64,000 nt of DNA from Ficedula albicollis (Eukaryota > Chordata > Aves > Passeriformes > Muscicapidae), in contig NC_021678.1 in NCBI RefSeq assembly GCF_000247815.1, positions 10,289,351 to 10,353,350 on the forward strand, given 5' to 3'. The notes beneath the pieces are model-generated. The model did no database searches and was not told the origin of the DNA. It saw nothing but the letters and a program-made list of their open reading frames with translations. Shown one piece after another: positions 16,856-30,389 of this stretch (positions are counted from its first letter, which is position 1; the number at the start of each line of letters is the position of its first letter). The translations under genes and the position numbers were made by a program.

Positions 16856-17508
16856 TCACTAAGCATCACTAGTTTGTACAGATAAGCAAATAGTCTGTTT
16901 GGGAAGGGTACAGTTTTAGAATAAGGCATTGATACCTGGAGATATTACATAGAAAAAAAAAAAAGCATCAGGAATGAAAAACTTGGGAATTTCCTTCTCA
17001 CAGTTCAATTCTCAACTAAGGTCACACAGCATATGCTCATTCGCTCGCATGGTTTCATTCTGTAATGTCTCATTTAATTTTGTAAGCAGATTAACTGACT
17101 TAGTTTGTCTCCTAGGGGTATGCAGAAGTGGATGAATTTGGTAGAGCTCCACAAAAAGTAGACAAAGCAGTGACTGATGTAACTCCAATGAGAAAAACTC
17201 ACTAAGCATCACTAGTTTGTACAGATAAGCAAATAGTCTGTTTGGGAAGGGTACAGTTTTAGAATAAGGCATTGATACCTGGAGATATTACATAGAAAAA
17301 AAAAATGCATCAGGAATGAACAACTTGGGAATTTCCTTCTCACAGTTCAATTCTCAACTAAGGTCACACAGCATATGCTCATTCGCTCGCATGGTTTCAT
17401 TCTGTAATGTCTCATTTAATTTTGTAAGCAGATTAACTGACTTAGTTTGTCTCCTAGGGGTATGCAGAAGTGGATGAATTTGGTAGAGCTCCACAAAAAG
17501 TAGACAAA
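16824..17508. repeat. 343-bp tandem duplication, two copies
   Basis: The unit starts gcagtgactgatgtaactcc at 16824 and 17167 and ends at tagacaaa before 17509. Copies differ by a substitution (gaaaaacttggg versus gaacaacttggg) and by A-run length near 16955 and 17300. It overlaps the end of the 252-bp duplication by about 30 bases, so one duplication was made across the breakpoint of the other. Confidence 0.9.
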
Positions 17509-20500
17509 CTTATACTCTTGCCCACACTGCTGTATTTACTGACCGGGGTGACTTGGAGTTTGCAGGCTGGCTTGCTCAGTCCATGAGAGACAGTGCTGGA
17601 TTCCAGACTTTTCTTACCACTGCAGCCCCATTTACTTACATGGGTTTCTAGGCATTTACTTGCAGCAGTCAAAAAAGCTGTGATACTACTCCTATAGTAG
17701 ATATTTTGTGTAATTTAAGTTTTACACCTTCATAAATCTGAAAATAAGATAGAGTCCAAAAGCAGTTATAGCAGAACCCATCTCTAATGGATCCAATTCC
17801 CAGCTTGTTTGATAATGCTTCTGAAACACCTGGATGTCCAGCATTTCAGCTACCTGCTTGAACTTCTGACTAAATTCAGTTTCATGTCATTTAGGTTTCC
17901 AATCAGCAGTTTATCTTTTTAACTGTCAATGGCTGCCTGCTAAAGGTTCTTTATCAGTGCACAAGCTGTTAAGCACTAAATCATCACTGCAACACATATC
18001 TTCCTAAACATGAAAATACTTAGTGAGGGAAGAATTTATTTGGTATCTTCTAAGCAATGCAGAATTTGCTGAACTAAAATGCTATCCTGGCTCTTTAAAA
18101 AAGCTTGATGATTTTCCATCAGGTTTAATGTATATTTAATTAGAAAATAATTGTTTCCTCACACAAATTGCAGGTCAAAACAGAAGCTACGTTATTTGCA
18201 GACAAATAAAGAGACAAGGCCCCAGAAAAATCTTAGAGCAGGCAGAGAAAACAAACTCAGGCAAGCATATGGGTCCTGACATGGGTGCAGAGGGGAAACA
18301 TATGGCTATGCTTGCACAGGAGATTCACTGCATCCTTACATGCTTCCAGTAGAAAAGGGAAAGCAGCTTGAAAACAAGCTGTGCATTTTGCTGCACACAG
18401 TCACAGAGGCCTCCCTCTCTACAGCACTTAATATTAAATTATATTACTGCAAATCCAGTGTCAATGACAAGGAAAATTCTAGAAATAGAGCACTATGTGC
18501 TTCTGTTATCTATGTAGAGGACAGAGTAGGCCAGATGTCCATGGCACCAAGTGACCAACTCCAGGGAAAGCAGCAGATAATTTCTGGATGGAAAACAGAA
18601 GACAGTTCTCCCCTCAGTTTGCCAGAAGGCCCTGTGATGGGAGGGAACATTGTTTGAACACTGCCAGAATCTCCAGCTTGCTCCCTGGACAGTTGCACTG
18701 ATTGGAAACACCGATATACATGGAATATGCTCAGAGAATTTTTAACTTTTAATGAGATTTATAGCATGGGCTGCTGTTTCAATGGCTATCTTTTTCTGAA
18801 CAAACAAATAATTCTCTTCAAAACTGTATTTGTGCTAGTCTTACATCCTCTGGGGACTCTATTATCCAAGGTGTTATTGCAGTACCTAATGCAAATGGAA
18901 CACCATCAATAAATAAACATAGTTTTACTAATATTTCAAATTGGATCTCTTTGACATCTGTTTAAATCAATTTATATTCACATCAAAATTCACAGGTATT
19001 TCTGTAACATCTTATTGCTTTAATTCTAAGCATTTCAAATAAATTAATTAATGTGAATTCCACAATAATCTCTCCCAGCTACATTATTTTAATTTTGCAG
19101 ATGTTAGATTGGGGCACTAAGACTAAGAAATATGACTAAAGCCTAGTAAAATACATTGAAGAGGAGAGATAATAATTTGTATTTTCCAAATATAAGGCTA
19201 AATGTTCAATTGAATAGGTTTTTTTATTGGGCTTTACATCTTCCTGAATGTAGGGTAGAAGATCCTTAATTAAATGTTTAAAACTCTAACTGTTTGTGTG
19301 TCAGATAGTTTCTCTCCCAGCAGACATTACTTGCAATATCTTTATATTCCCTGGAAAAGACAAAGTCTGTTTGTACAAATATTTATCAGGTTCCATCATG
19401 CACAAATGCAGCAATTAGAAAAATTGCAAGCTGCTCCATTTAAATATTTTAACCTTATAATAATTCATTGACATAATTAACATTAAAAAATCAGAGCAAT
19501 ACATTACACTAGTGTTACTATTACTGTTTCTACTACTTCATTTCAGAGAATTAATTATATCCATTATCTTGCTGCTGTTATGAACCTGTCAAAAGTTTCA
19601 GGAGGCAAATCAAATTTTCCTTTTTAATAATACAAAATTATCAAGTCCCTAAAGTTCCACCAGCTACTGCTGTTGTATAAAGAGGTGAGCACGGCTTTTT
19701 GAAACTGGCTGCATATTTCCCCCTCAGCCATATATTTTGGAGGGTGCTGATGTGGAGAGCAGGTCCCTCCCAGCAGAGGGGCTGGGGACAGCTGTGCCCT
19801 GCAGATGCAAACCCAGCACGCCCCCCTGGCCAGAGGAGCTGCTCAGCTGCCTCTGGGCTGCTGTGCCACTGGAAACACACTTCTTCCTGCATCTGGGACA
19901 AGTGCAAAGAAATTGTAAACTCGGGACTTTTATGTGGAGTCACTTCCACATACAGAAATCCACATTAAAAGGGGACATGAGACCTGGGGATCATTCCCCA
20001 AGCTAACAGAACTCGGTGGAAAAAACCTGGGGGTGGCTCTATTGACTCACCTGACAGCAGACAAATTCTGACACTCCTCCCTGAAAGTACCTATTGAGAA
20101 GGCTGTTATTTCAGGCATTCTTCAGGAGAGAATGATCTAGCCCAAAGTAATTATGTGCTCCTATAGGCTTCTAGGGTTTAGTTAAAAATACAATTTTCTT
20201 ACCAAGTGCTCCTTAATTTAGAGAACACAAACAATTGTGCAAACAATTTTATACCTAAACTAGTAGTGATTCTCAGATACATGAGTTTATTTGGAATTTA
20301 ACCTACTTGCAACTAGAGAATTTGGTCTTTTATATGGGTGAAATTTTGTTTGAGATCACTACCCATGTGATCCACTATACCCTTACCCCTCCAGGGAAGA
20401 ATTTGACTGTGTGGATTAGAGAGCAATATGAAACTAGTTTTACTTTTCAATTCAAATCAATGAAACTTCAGATACAAGTCTAGTTTGCAAAGAAATTGAA

Positions 20501-21305
20501 CACCATTTATGTTTTAAGACCCTGCCTTGAGGTTTTTCATTAGACCCTATGCTGGTGTTTTTCATTAGAGTAGTATAAATGTAGTTGCACTTTACCAGAT
20601 TTATGAGAATATCACGGAGCTCAACTTATTACAATTAACATTCCAATTACATTTCTAGAAGTGTTTTAGAAAGGCCATTTAGAATGCTTTGACAGGAATT
20701 TGATGCACAGTTCACTACCACAGCAAATCACACTTGGAAAGAGAGCTGGAAATTGTACATGCTTTGAATCTTGCATACTGATTTTGGCTGAGCAGCCACA
20801 ATGGTTACCTTCCAGAAAATTCAAGAACAAATTGTTAATGTATGTTCCACCAGCTTTCCCTCCCTCTAAGTGGAAAATACAACTCAGCAGACAGAAAGTG
20901 GCATGTATGTAATTGTACTCACGTGCACTTCAACCACACTGCAATCTCCACTGATGTACTCTCCTTACACAGCTCATTTGCAGCCTTGATTGAAAATAAT
21001 GAAGAACTAACATACACAAAATGCTTCAGAGTGTTCTATACCTTATCCTTTATGTTGGGCACTTAAATTTGATCTACTGACTATTATTCCTAATTATGTC
21101 TCCTGAGTTCAAGAGAGAGTGACACAGCCTGAAGTGCACCAGTGAACCACACTGAGCTCTGCCTTCAGCTCAGCACTGGTGCCAGGCCCCAAACTTGGGC
21201 TCCATCAGCAGAATGAGGGCTTTGGATAATTGGGCAGGCTGAGGAGGGATGCTGGAATCTGTGGCCCAAGGTCAAGGGGAAGGGACTGCTTTCCACCCTG
21301 GCCTA
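17509..21305. other. Noncoding DNA with a GC-rich patch
   Basis: No gene was recognised. About 19735-19870 is GC-rich and has overlapping open frames on both strands, which is typical of composition rather than coding. Short direct repeats of tttttcattaga occur near 20535 and 20560. Confidence 0.5.
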
Positions 21306-21456
21306 GGGAGTGGCGGGGCTCACCTGTGGGGATGGGGCTGAAGTTGAGTTGCCGACATGGAATCACTTCTACATCTTCCCGGGGAGTGGCGGGGCTCACC
21401 TGTGGGGAGGGGGCTGAAGTTGAATTGCCGACATGGAATCACTTCTACATCTTCCC
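21306..21456. repeat. 76-bp tandem duplication, two copies
   Basis: gggagtggcggggctcacct recurs at 21306 and 21382, period 76. Copies differ at a few positions (ggggatgggg versus ggggaggggg, gttgagtt versus gttgaatt). The second copy ends exactly where the 1323-bp duplication begins. Confidence 0.9.
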
Positions 21457-24101
21457 ATAGAAGACTTCTCAAGCTGAAGAAGACATCTGAGTCCAAGTGC
21501 TAACCCTGGTTTTGACCACCTGCATGTATTTTGAGCACTTGAGGCAGAAGAGTTTTGGCAGAAAGTAGCAGATTATAGCCTCAGGAAGGGTGAGTGACAA
21601 AGGAACCAGGATTTAGACCTTGCAAGAAAACAATGATGCAAGGAGGGAAAAGCAGCTGGAAACCAGACCTTAACAAACAGGGAGGACAGCTCACAAGACA
21701 TGGAAGCTGGAACTTGTGACTTCTATTAGCAGGAGAAATTCTCCCACTCTTCCCTCACATGTGAATGTACAGGATCAGTTCAGTTCTTGGCAGCTAATAG
21801 TCAAGGAAAGGGAAGAGGACAAATTTCATGAAAGGAGGTTTAAAAGACATCTCAGTTTGTAATGACCCCCAAGAACGCTCTCTTCTCAGCTATGACTTGA
21901 ATATCCAGCTCCAGCATTTTGCATTTTGCCAGCTGTCCCTTTTACTGAGCAGTCAGTACTGGATTTCCTTTCAGTAAGGAACCAAATCCTAAAAACCCTG
22001 CATAATTTTAGGCAGTCTAATAACATTATGCTATTGTGCATAGAGCACTTGGAAAATCCTTTCACCCAGCTACTTCCCAGTCTGAATGTTCAAAGGATTT
22101 CCCAGCTGAGCCATGACTTCTCTTTTGGGTTCTGATAATAGCTGCTGCCTGCAAAATTCAGTGTATGTGATATTTTCACATGTGCCTTTGAGTATTGCCT
22201 TTGTTACTGTACTAGTTTTGTTTTTCTTGTTTTTCACTAAGGGTGCTTTTAAGAAAAACTAATTCATGATGGGAAAGGATTTTAGCAAGTTTCCAGAATT
22301 TGCCTTAAAGCCAACACTTAATTGGAGTAATACCAAATTACATTAGTCCTGATACATAGCATGTGCCTGACATGCATGGATCATTTCCCCCTTTGGAGTT
22401 AACTCTTGGCTGGCAGGAGTTAGTGCCACTGAAGAATAACAGCACCACACCCAATTTCCAGTTCTTTAATGCTGCATAAGTTAAAAATAATACAGTCATC
22501 TACTTAGAGCAATGCAAAAACAGTGCATGATTGTCCAGATTTATCTTATCCCATTCTGAGCTGGGATTCACAGACCCTTTATGAACCATGTTCTTAGAAC
22601 TTAAGTGGTTTACCTGCCCTCACCTCACCACCTCATGTGTATGGAACCATGAAAGCATCTATTCTTACACATTACGGGAAGTCTGAATGGATGTAAATAT
22701 TACATGATATAACTCACTTTGAAACCAGGATGTATTTCAGGGGAAATGCCATTCACAGAGATTCTCTAATTGCCTTAGCATAGAAGACTTCTCAAGCTGA
22801 AGAAGACATCTGAGTCCAAGTGCTAACCCTGGTTTTGACCACCTGCATGTATTTTGAGCACTTGAGGCAGAAGAGTTTTGGCAGAAAGTAGCAGATTATA
22901 GCCTCAGGAAGGGTGAGTGACAAAGGAACCAGGATTTAGACCTTGCAAGAAAACAATGATGCAAGGAGGGAAAAGCAGCTGGAAACCAGACCTTAACAAA
23001 CAGGGAGGACAGCTCACAAGACATGGAAGCTGGAACTTGTGACTTCTATTAGCAGGAGAAATTCTCCCACTCTTCCCTCACATGTGAATGTACAGGATCA
23101 GTTCAGTTCTTGGCAGCTAATAGTCAAGGAAAGGGAAGAGGACAAATTTCATGAAAGGAGGTTTAAAAGACATCTCAGTTTGTAATGACCCCCAAGAACG
23201 CTCTCTTCTCAGCTATGACTTGAATATCCAGCTCCAGCATTTTGCATTTTGCCAGCTGTCCCTTTTACTGAGCAGTCAGTACTGGATTTCCTTTCAGTAA
23301 GGAACCAAATCCTAAAAACCCTGCATAATTTTAGGCAGTCTAATAACATTATGCTATTGTGCATAGAGCACTTGGAAAATCCTTTCACCCAGCTACTTCC
23401 CAGTCTGAATGTTCAAAGGATTTCCCAGCTGAGCCATGACTTCTCTTTTGGGTTCTGATAATAGCTGCTGCCTGCAAAATTCAGTGTATGTGATATTTTC
23501 ACATGTGCCTTTGAGTATTGCCTTTGTTACTGTACTAGTTTTGTTTTTCTTGTTTTTCACTAAGGGTGCTTTTAAGAAAAACTAATTCATGATGGGAAAG
23601 GATTTTAGCAAGTTTCCAGAATTTGCCTTAAAGCCAACACTTAATTGGAGTAATACCAAATTACATTAGTCCTGATACATAGCATGTGCCTGACATGCAT
23701 GGATCATTTCCCCCTTTGGAGTTAACTCTTGGCTGGCAGGAGTTAGTGCCACTGAAGAATAACAGCACCACACCCAATTTCCAGTTCTTTAATGCTGCAT
23801 AAGTTAAAAATAATACAGTCATCTACTTAGAGCAATGCAAAAACAGTGCATGATTGTCCAGATTTATCTTATCCCATTCTGAGCTGGGATTCACAGACCC
23901 TTTATGAACCATGTTCTTAGAACTTAAGTGGTTTACCTGCCCTCACCTCACCACCTCATGTGTATGGAACCATGAAAGCATCTATTCTTACACATTACGG
24001 GAAGTCTGAATGGATGTAAATATTACATGATATAACTCACTTTGAAACCAGGATGTATTTCAGGGGAAATGCCATTCACAGAGATTCTCTAATTGCCTTA
24101 G
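21456..24101. repeat. 1323-bp tandem duplication, two copies
   Basis: Copy 1 spans 21456-22778 and copy 2 spans 22779-24101, each beginning catagaagacttctcaagct. Every stretch I compared is identical, including a 69-codon chance frame at 21926 and 23249, exactly 1323 apart. No gene is contained in the unit. Identity at this length means a very recent duplication, a copy-number polymorphism, or a false duplication made by joining two haplotype copies. Confidence 0.95.
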
Positions 24102-27100
24102 AGAGTTAAAAGATTGCCCTGTGGATGTCCCCACTCAAAACCTTTGAGTATTTCCTATGATCTGCTGCTTCCTTTATTCATGAAAAACTTGGGAATACTA
24201 AGTTTTCAAAATTAGTTTTAAATTAGGCAACAACATAACAAGACCGAGTTATTGACTGTATCTGACCTCAACCCACGAGTTCTGCTGCATGGTTAAGAAG
24301 GGCACCTCCACGGTGTGGGGAGTGACTGAAGCACTCTGTTTCTGAAGCACTCTGTTGTGCCCTCTAGCTTTTGCAACATGCCAGGATGGAAGCTGGATGT
24401 TTCCTATAACTTTTTGTCCAACTTTCATCTCTGTAAAGACATAAACAACAGTGAGGCTTTATTCCTAGGCACTCCTGTAATACTGGGAAGTGCCACCTCA
24501 GGCATGCAATTCCCCCATCCTCTTGTGGCCTTATTCCACCAGGCATTTCAGAGACTGCTGCTGCGGGTCCTGTGCCCTGGCTCTGCTCTAGGAGCTGGCA
24601 AGAGGCCCCACTGAAATCAATGGTGAAATTATTCTTTCATCTTAAGCTCCATATGGCGACATCCAACTGATTGCCAAAAAGAGAAATTATTCAGAGATAT
24701 TAGCAACCTTTTCTCCTGCCAAATTTTTTTTTCAGTTGAAATACCTTGTCTTTTTATTCTTTCAGCTCCCTATAAAACTGTAATGATACAAAAGTTATAG
24801 TGAAAATCCATAAAGGTGTAACATCACATAGGTAATTATACTTTCTTTAGGAACTAAGATTCACAAATAAACATAATTTGAATGAAGCACTGAGAAATCA
24901 AGGTCTCTTTGATTAATCTATTTATATTTAGAAGTCTATGACTGATGTGTTATTTTTTGAATGTCAAAACTTTTTTATATTAAGGTGAAAGTACATGCAT
25001 ATACAAGCAGCATTCATTATCTCTGGATAATCAGCACAGGAAGAGACCCTGAATGTCAAATTCACCTGTGAAATTAAGAGAGAATTTTCCAAAGAGAGAG
25101 GCAAAACAAATCGGAAATGACAGAGCATGACTGACACCTGATCATGCACTGATGGGTTTATATCTCAGTAGCAAACAAAAATATAATAAAAGTGCAGCAC
25201 CCTGTGGAAAGAAATAGAAAGACTTTATATGTTGTGCTAATGAGAACAAATAACCTTTCGAGTACAGAGCCCAGAGAGAAATGGCTTGAGCCATCCATTA
25301 TTCAAACAACAGCCAGCCCAGTCTTCTTAGGAGTGGCTTTATGAATACACCAACGTCTGTATTGCTCCTGCTTTTCCAGAAATGCACCTCACCATAAGCT
25401 CTAGTCCTTACTAGGAATGTTATAAGCCAGAATTTGACTTCTATTTTTAATAACAATGACATAGGAGATTTAGTGGAAATGCCTGGTAAAAATCTCATAG
25501 CAACTGAAGTCCATCAGACTGGCAGTATGAAAACTATATCAGGAAGTTATTGTCACATTTAAAATAAGCTAAGGCTGTTCTTTCTAGTTTAAGCCATATA
25601 TTTTTTATAGATCTGCATAATAATAATAATAATAATTATGACGATAATGATAATAATAAACCACCGAAATATTAACATTTGTACACTATCTCCAAAAGAA
25701 TGCACTCTTGTAATAAATCAAATAAAATTCTATTTGATTATAGATTTAATAATGAAGTAATGAAGTTTTATCTTTATTCACTGAAATTAATTAATTACTG
25801 TGAATGTATATTTCACAGTCCTTAAACAAGTATTGAATAATAAAATTACTATGTGATTAGCATTCAGTCTGTGATATTAGGGTTTTGGGGTTCTGAGTAA
25901 AGGAATTTGCTTTTCACAAAGTTCTACAAAGCCATAGTGCCACGGCAAGGTTGTAGTTTAGAAAACAAATAGATAGGAATAAATAAGTTCTTCCTAAGAA
26001 CAAAAGCTTTACAAAGGATCTGAGAAATGTCTGTAAGTACTGTACCAGTTTGCAGTTACAGTTTTTGTAATTGCAAATCTCACAGAAGTTATAAGCTAAA
26101 TCAATGTTTATTTGCACGTGTTATCTATATTGCTGGCACTGCAGTAAACAATCTTATAACAAATGCACCTACATGACCCTCTTTTTCATGTCTACAGTAC
26201 AGAGAAATAAAGACTCAAGAGAGAAAATGTACTAATCCTTTCATATTGTGACATGCACAAAACAATAACCATAGGCAGAATAAAATCCAAATCCATAATG
26301 CATGCTCACATCACAGTAGGACACGGACAAAATCCAACAGCATGAATTAACTTACTACCATGTCACTGCTTCATTATGCACTAACAAATAAAATTTTAAA
26401 AGCCATAAAACAGAACAATTGTTTACCCTGTTAAAAATATAAAAACAAACCACCAAACATAAAAAAGTTTATATTTTTATCTTAAGGCTCTTCTTTTTTA
26501 ATGCTATACTAAAAACTATAGGAATAGATATTTGAAACAACTCCTCAGCAGAGACAGTGGGAAAAAAACCACTTAAATAAAAGGGGTGTGGGGTCAGGGA
26601 AAAGACAGGGAAAAGAATCCCAGCAGACCACTCCATTCCATAACTGGATAAGCATGAAGCCTCACAGATGACAAGACAAATAAAGTGTAACTCAACCCCT
26701 CTGTAAGCATTGAACATCCTCCTAAATTGAAAAGTTATATTAGGTTTCAATACCCTTCATTTTGGAGAGAATTCAACACAAACAAAATAATATACAGCAA
26801 TGAGAATCTTCATAGTGTGCAGATGTAACAAGTGATGCTACTTGACCAGAAAAAGTCAGGTCATGTTGAATTCTAGTGCTGAAGATTTTATATTTGAAAG
26901 ATACCAAAGAATGTCACAGTACTTTGCAGATTGCCAACTATAGATTATTTCAGCTTGAAATGCAAAAGTTATAATATTCTATATCTTTTCCATTTATGCA
27001 CATAAAGAAATTCTTATACTTCTCAGTATATTCTTTTTCTTTTATGTATAATTGCAGTAATTTAAACAAACAAAGCAAATAAACACCAAACCAAACAAAC

Positions 27101-27441
27101 ATAAAAACCCCAACGACAACTTTGAAAAAATCTCCTAGTGGATAGAGATTTTCCATAACATTAGAAACAGAGGTCTTCCTTTTTTCAATTTTAAATTTGA
27201 TGCTACATGATCTTATTGTACATTAGCCTTCTATAAGTATTCTAAAATGAAATTTGTTTACATCCAGAAATGTGCATTTCTAGACCATGAGCAAAATGCA
27301 TGCTGGTCCTTCCTATCAGTTCCTGGAGTCTCACCATAAAAGATATTTATATGCCTTCATTAAGGAGCTTTTCCCCAAAATTTGCCATGTTATCAATGAA
27401 GAAAACTATAAAATTTATTCCAGTAACAGCCTCATCTTTGG
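24102..27441. other. Noncoding DNA with short TAA repeat
   Basis: No gene was recognised. About 25617-25664 is an imperfect (TAA)n microsatellite. A tiny duplication of gaagcactctgttt lies at 24328-24356. The rest is AT-rich without a transposon signature. Confidence 0.55.
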
Positions 27442-27839
27442 TTTATGCAGAGTATTGTTTATGTTCTATAGTCCACTCTTTCCACACCTAACTCTCCTTT
27501 TTGCCTCTTCTCTCAGTCCTAAAATATTAGGCATTCATTTGCCCAAAGGAATTTTTTCAGCTGCTTCTTCTGAAATTGTGTTCCTCATGACAGTGTGGCC
27601 TACATTTCTCTCTTAGATGTGTACACTTCCATCTCACCTCATCTTTTTATGCAGAGTATTGTTTATGTTCTATAGTCCACTCTTTCCACACCTAACTCTC
27701 CTTTTTGCCTCTTCTCTCAGTCCTAAAATATTAGGCATTCATTTGCCCAAAGGAATTTTTTCAGCTGCTTCTTCTGAAATTGTGTTCCTCATGACAGTGT
27801 GGCCTACATTTCTCTCTTAGATGTGTACACTTCCATCTC
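27442..27839. repeat. 204-bp tandem duplication, two copies
   Basis: The unit starts tttatgcagagtattgttta at 27442 and 27646. No mismatch was noticed in the compared stretches, and the two copies yield the same chance peptide. It is either recent or false. Confidence 0.9.
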
Positions 27840-28192
27840 TCAGTGCTAAGGTACAGTTAATTCTTTAATTAAATCATTCTTTCCCAGATGGCTGAAGCCA
27901 TATCCAGGGGATGGTTACAGCCCAAGATACACAGCAGCAGCTCTCCTCCAGCACGGGAACAAATCTCATATGAAAAAATTCCCCCCTGAATATAACAGGA
28001 GCACAAAGAGCTGCTCCAAATTCTACTGATTTCAGCACGAAATGGATTCAGCTCAGGGGACCTAAAGAGAACAACACAATTTAAATTCTCTGGGTATCAT
28101 AAGCGAAATGGAGGAGGGGGGAGAGGGGGGAGTACCACTAATGACAGTGTGGGAGTAGAGCAATTGTTTCCACAACTCTCAAATCAAAGCAC
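27840..28192. other. Noncoding DNA, nothing recognised
   Basis: AT-rich spacer between two duplications. A short G-rich purine stretch lies near 28111-28132. There is no coding potential. Confidence 0.55.
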
Positions 28193-28386
28193 ACTAAATT
28201 ATGTTTCAGACTGGGAAAAGCCTGAAACCGTAATGCAGAAGAGAGAGGTTTAATTTTATGTATCCAGGTCTTATCAAAACAACAGGAAAACTAAATTATG
28301 TTTCAGACTGGGAAAAGCCTGAAACCGTAATGCAGAAGAGAGAGGTTTAATTTTATGTATCCAGGTCTTATCAAAACAACAGGAAA
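28193..28386. repeat. 97-bp tandem duplication, two copies
   Basis: actaaattatgtttcagact occurs at 28193 and 28290, period 97, with the copies apparently identical. The junction shares aggaaaa on both sides, consistent with microhomology or replication slippage. Confidence 0.9.
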
Positions 28387-29526
28387 AAATTCTAAACATG
28401 AAAACTCTAACCATACTTCGGGCCCAAAAATCCCTTAAAAAACCCAAAAAAACTAATGGATGGTTTTCATTGTGGCAATGACCTTTTGAGTTTATTATTA
28501 TTGTACTACGAGTTTCTGGCTATGATGTACATTATGTACAATTCTTTGTGTGAAGCTCGGCAAATCCTCCAGACTACCTGCACTCAACTTAATATACTGG
28601 ATAGTTTTAGAACCTGCATATTCATTTTGCATACAAGTCTTCAACAGAACCCCTTTGTTTTGTTTGATTCCCTATATAAAAAGCCATGCTTAAAGGAAGG
28701 CACAAATGGTGGAATACCAGGTTTAATCAGACCAGCTGTTTCCAAATCTTCTTGGTTGAGTGCTTTGGTCTAGTGCAACATTCCTCCTTTGCCCCTTCCT
28801 TTCCCACTCTACAGTCTAAGAAACTGTAAAAGCATCCAAGAAATGATAATACACAGTGATGCTGTTTGCCAACATTTTTTTTAAAGATGAAATAGCAATT
28901 TAAAACAATAACTGAAATTATACTGCAACAAAATGTAATTAGCTACAGCTACGGAGAGAACACAACCTCTAAAAATGTTACAGACACAGGAATATTGTGA
29001 TTTGGGCACAATGGTGCATGGCTGAGACAAGTCTATGCATCTCTAAAACTGATTCATAACACAGTAATAGAGATTCCAGCTCTATTTTCTCCAAAACTCT
29101 AAAAATCCTCCACAAATCACTTTCTAGTGTTCACACTGTACAAATATGGGTGCCACATGTACAATCCTATTTGATTACTTCAAAAATCAAACAAGAAAAA
29201 TAATTCATATATTCTTTTCCTCCATCAATTAAAAAAAAAACAAACAACAAAACTCCAGAGGTTTTGCTCAGATTAGGTCCACCCCCCTGACTAAATCAAA
29301 CACATCTTAAAAGGCAAACAGCTTCACCCTAGCCACCCTCCACTACAAAATTCTCTTTGTAATAATTATTCCTCCCATGACAGGTTAAGTGTCTGTGCTT
29401 GCAGATGATTTTCCTGTATTTTGGTGCTTTCATTCTGTTCACAGTTGAAACAACAGCCACGATAACCTCACTGACTGAGCAAAGGACAGATCCTACTGCT
29501 GCTTGTTCTCCAGTTCCCTGGTATAA
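28387..29526. other. Noncoding DNA, nothing recognised
   Basis: AT-rich sequence with an A-run near 29231. It ends at the putative target-site copy of the LTR element. No supportable exon is present. Confidence 0.55.
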
Positions 29527-30107
29527 CTCTGTGTGCTGGTTTGGCACTAAAGGCAACCCAAGGAATTTATTTTTTCTGCAGGGAGCAGCAAGGCTTCCTC
29601 TATGTCTGACAAAAAGCAATCAGTGATCGGTTTTGAGAACTGACAACTGGTTAAACAACTGAAAGGGATGGACACGCCCCTGTGAGATTCATCTTTTAAA
29701 ATGGACAAACTTTGGGAAAGTTCTCTTCTGTTTCCAGCCTCTCAGAAGGTATTAACTCTTTCACTGCCCAGAACAGGACTTGCAGACACCTTGTTCTCTC
29801 TCCTGAGTGAAAGAAAAGGACCAAGATGAAGAGACACACAGAAACAGCATGAAAACACCGAGGTCAGACAAAGGGAAGAGTCAGCTTCCAGATGAGGAAG
29901 GAGGAGAGTTGTGGACTAAAATCTCTCTTTTTTTAAGCTATGGAGAAGACACTCTTATTTCCCTATAACACATAGAGATTATGGGGTGGATGGATGTTTT
30001 AACTGTAGATATGAACAGAGGCATTGGTGTTAGAGTAAGCAGATGGTGAAACGGCTGTAATCCCATAGATTTGAATAGAGAGGAGATTAAGGTCCCTGCT
30101 GCCCCCC

Positions 30108-30389
30108 AGGGAAGAAGAGGAAGAAGAGGAAGAAGGAGAAGGAGAAGGAGAAGGAGAAGGAGAAGGAGAAGGAGAAGGAGAAGGAGAAGGAGAAGGAGAA
30201 GGAGAAGGAGAAGGAGAAGGAGAAGGAGAAGGAGAAGGAGAAGGAGAAGGAGAAGGAGAAGGAGAAGGAGAAGGAGAAGGAGAAGGAGAAGGAGAAGGAG
30301 AAGGAGAAGGAGAAGGAGAAGGAGAAGGAGAAGGAGAAGGAGAAGGAGAAGGAGAAGGAGAAGGAGAAGGAGAAGGAGAAGGAGAAGGA
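30108..30389 (+). repeat. (GGAGAA)n microsatellite inside the LTR
   Basis: An all-purine tract of 282 bases, of which 30131-30389 is a perfect GGAGAA hexamer array of about 43 units. Its left edge is an imperfect GAAGAG stretch, the likely seed. A pure polypurine strand of this length can form triplex DNA. The arginine-rich and serine/phenylalanine frames it creates are not genes. Confidence 0.97.

Noticed and set aside
19641..20006. GC-rich patch with three overlapping frames, possible CpG island or exon
   Set aside because: CpG is not enriched, frames disagree and no protein family is visible.
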